DNA of 6,838 nt, from NCBI GenBank assembly GCA_013042035.1, contig JABDQX010000398.1, forward strand, positions 1 to 6,838, written 5' to 3'. This DNA comes from Gammaproteobacteria bacterium (GTDB lineage Bacteria > Pseudomonadota > Gammaproteobacteria > HK1). Of the stretch, positions 5,259 to 6,838 are shown piece by piece (positions within the stretch are counted from its first letter, which is position 1; each line of letters begins with the position of its first letter). The position numbers and the translations under genes are program-made. Below the pieces are notes generated by a model that was given only the letters and a program-made list of their open reading frames with translations, was not told where the DNA came from and searched no databases.

Positions 5259-6611
5259 TCAACCTGGAACTTGCTTGCGGGGCGCTTTTCTAAATAGAAC
5301 TGTTTTCAGGTAATCATCAGTAGCCGCAAAGTCCGGTTCTGTTTTGTTTAGATCTTTCATCAGAGGAATGACCTTGGTGCGAATCCCCATACCGCGCGCC
5401 TCCACGTATCCGTAGTCGCGCAAAATATCCATTATCATTGGATTTCTCTGAGAGCGTTGCCCCGCTATCATTTTGTCGATTGTCATCGAGTTTTGCAGTC
5501 TGCCTGGGCTTATCACTTCAAAGCGATCAGAATATACAGCGATCTCGATCTCCACGGAGCGCGTCCAGTCGCGATGCGCCAATGCGTTGATAACGACTTC
5601 CCTGATTGCTTCCCATGGATAATGCCAAATTCTGTTGCGGCGCATCCGGCTATCGATTTCGGGTTCATCGGCACAAACGAATGGACCAATGGCCGAAGAG
5701 AATTTTTCGATAACACCATCGTCCACCAGTGCTGCGTATGCTAACTTACCTCGATTATCGTCTCCATGTGAATCAGCAGATTGTTGCCGGTTGTCGAGTG
5801 ACGTATTGGTGGCGCGGGGTGGCTGCCTGCTGCCGCTATCATCCATCTGCCAGCGACCGACAAGAGGGCCATCCAGATGCACATCCAAAAGTGCCTGATA
5901 TGTTTTGTCATTACCGGCAAAGGCCATGACACGTAGTCCGACATGGTGCAGAAATCGTTTTGGATTGATACCAAAACACAAAAGTCCCGCCACGGAACAG
6001 ACATTGTCGCCCAAACCGTTTTTGGCCATCAAACCCAATCCAAGGAGTCGTTCGATCCATTCGGATTTATGTTCAGGTTTAGGGACTTCCGGATCGCGCA
6101 TTATCTCACGCAAATAGTAATCCAGTCTGTCGATGTCTAAACTTGTAAAAGAGGTTCCCGCAACCGGCAATGTCTCGATATGCAATAGACCACCGGCTTC
6201 GAAAAGTCTCATCTGCTGTTCGCGAGTCGCCAGTTCGGAACGGTCTCCCATACGGATAAAGGTCTCTTCACGCCTATCGTGACGCCGGACATAAGGTTTG
6301 GAAATGCCGGCAGAGAGAGTGATGACGGCAACGCGCTTGTCTTGTTCGCACGGAACTTCTTCATAAAAAGGGATGATTTGTGGGTGCACTTTGTCACGAA
6401 AGATGTTCAATACCCACTCCTGGGCGTTGGGGCGTTGCAGCCCGGAAATAGAACCATCATCCTCGACGCCGAGCAGAATATGCCCACCCTGCAGGTTGGC
6501 AAGGGCGACGATTTCCTTTGCCAGTTTTTCGGGTTTGATGTCATCCCGCTTGAACTCGACGCCGGAGTTTTCCCCATTGGCGATGATTTCCAGCAGTTCC
6601 GATCGCAACAT
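5259..6611 (-). CDS. AlbA_2 (Schlafen-like) / GHKL ATPase-like protein
   Basis: The 450 residues have two parts. The N-terminus is an AlbA_2 domain (about 4-125), with ENSGVEFKRD (14-23), ALANLQGGHILLGVEDDG (36-53) and FIRMGDRS (118-125). The C-terminus is a GHKL-type ATP-binding fold (HATPase_c_4), with EVVINALAHRDW (338-349), in which Glu338 and Asn342 fit the N box, FEVISPGRL (364-372), and the glycine box EARGMGIRTK (404-413). Such proteins are often annotated as RecG-like or transcriptional regulators; their substrates are mostly unknown, and AlbA_2 domains occur in nucleic-acid-binding and defence proteins. The start ATG at 6611 lies two bases after the stop of the ATPase gene (TGATTATG), implying translational coupling. 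A polar segment at about 252-292 interrupts the usual link between DGPLVGRW and the DGVIEKFSSAIGPF helix. No signal peptide or membrane segment is visible. Confidence 0.85.
   Translation of the reverse strand: MLRSELLEIIANGENSGVEFKRDDIKPEKLAKEIVALANLQGGHILLGVEDDGSISGLQRPNAQEWVLNIFRDKVHPQIIPFYEEVPCEQDKRVAVITLSAGISKPYVRRHDRREETFIRMGDRSELATREQQMRLFEAGGLLHIETLPVAGTSFTSLDIDRLDYYLREIMRDPEVPKPEHKSEWIERLLGLGLMAKNGLGDNVCSVAGLLCFGINPKRFLHHVGLRVMAFAGNDKTYQALLDVHLDGPLVGRWQMDDSGSRQPPRATNTSLDNRQQSADSHGDDNRGKLAYAALVDDGVIEKFSSAIGPFVCADEPEIDSRMRRNRIWHYPWEAIREVVINALAHRDWTRSVEIEIAVYSDRFEVISPGRLQNSMTIDKMIAGQRSQRNPMIMDILRDYGYVEARGMGIRTKVIPLMKDLNKTEPDFAATDDYLKTVLFRKAPRKQVPG
5724..5819 (-). repeat. In-frame insert in AlbA_2 gene, copy 2 of the coding repeat
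   Basis: These 32 codons encode residues 265-296, starting PRATNTSLDNRQQ and passing through DDNRGKLAYAALV. They align with 3902-3994 in rnr on the same strand and in the same frame with one extra codon (GAC). My hand count is 16 identical residues in 34 aligned codons (taken three codons past the end of both copies) and roughly 60% identical bases. Members of this AlbA_2 family that I recall have a much shorter link here, so the segment is probably added and not ancestral. Confidence 0.6.
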
Positions 6612-6613
6612 AA

Positions 6614-6838
6614 TCAGTATCCGTATTTGGCCCGGCGCTGGTTGAATGCCGCTTTCCCTCCTTCGAGGATCTCGGCGGCTCTATCCCGAATATATTCCAT
6701 ATCAATGGCTCCCTGGGCGCTGGTGGGCATCCACCCCTGGCCTTCCGATGCTTCGAGCACCCCAATCCATTCGGCATCGCCAAAGACCGGGATGTTGGCG
6801 TTGTGGGTGGAGAATATAAACTGCCTTGCGGTCTTGGC
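6614..6838 (-). CDS. C-terminal end of an SMC/TrlF-like AAA ATPase, cut by window edge
   Basis: The last 74 residues of a protein whose 5' part lies beyond position 6838. The stretch FIFSTHNANIPVFGDAEW holds the switch histidine after the last core strand of ABC/SMC-type ATPases, and the tail ILEGGKAAFNQRRAKYGY is of the kind that ends TrlF-type and related long AAA ATPases. These proteins bind ATP through a split head and often have coiled-coil or nuclease parts in the missing region, so the exact class cannot be told from this end alone. The stop TGA (6616-6614) is followed after two bases by the ATG of the AlbA_2 gene, so the two are made from one transcript and probably work together. Confidence 0.75.
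   Translation of the reverse strand, partial: AKTARQFIFSTHNANIPVFGDAEWIGVLEASEGQGWMPTSAQGAIDMEYIRDRAAEILEGGKAAFNQRRAKYGY

Noticed and set aside
1..6838. CRISPR array, tRNA or rRNA gene, riboswitch
   Set aside because: No regularly spaced direct repeats, no cloverleaf-like stretch with a CCA-proximal stem, and no conserved riboswitch core were seen in the non-coding parts.

Overview
The window looks like chromosomal DNA from a proteobacterium, most likely a gammaproteobacterium. The grounds are a two-subunit type glycyl-tRNA synthetase alpha chain close to the E. coli protein, an E. coli-like RNase R, and a proteobacterial-style HisC. The gene order (glyQ next to hisC next to rnr, with no glyS directly after glyQ) is unusual. 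Together with several hairpin-type repeats between the genes, it suggests a repeat-rich, rearranged genome. I cannot name a genus.

Layout, left to right. Positions 2-94 (+) carry the last 30 codons of an unidentified gene. That gene runs into a 152-bp MITE-like element (83-234) with imperfect terminal inverted repeats, a possible TTA target duplication and a near-perfect central hairpin. Then come glyQ (278-1210, -), a 465-bp non-coding gap with one strong hairpin and a promoter-like palindrome, and hisC (1676-2806, +). A convergent spacer follows with three hairpins in a row (2824-2920). rnr (2918-5221, -) comes next. Upstream of it, on the same strand, is an AlbA_2/GHKL ATPase-like gene (5259-6611, -), preceded two bases away by the 3' end of a large SMC/TrlF-like AAA ATPase gene (6614-6838, -, cut by the window edge).

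glyQ (translation), hisC (histidine synthesis) and rnr (RNA decay and quality control) are housekeeping genes. The ATPase/AlbA_2 pair is accessory in character and tightly coupled. A defence or nucleic-acid-processing role is plausible but is inference.

The most unusual observation is inside the genes. RNase R and the neighbouring AlbA_2 protein are unrelated, yet each carries an extra in-frame segment of about 32 codons at a place where relatives, as I recall them, have a short loop. The two segments resemble each other (both begin PRATNT, share DNR, then L..AA.V; 16 of 34 aligned codons encode the same residue with one single-codon gap, by hand alignment). This looks like a small repeat that inserts into coding sequences without breaking the frame, comparable in behaviour to the Rickettsia palindromic elements but not obviously the same sequence.
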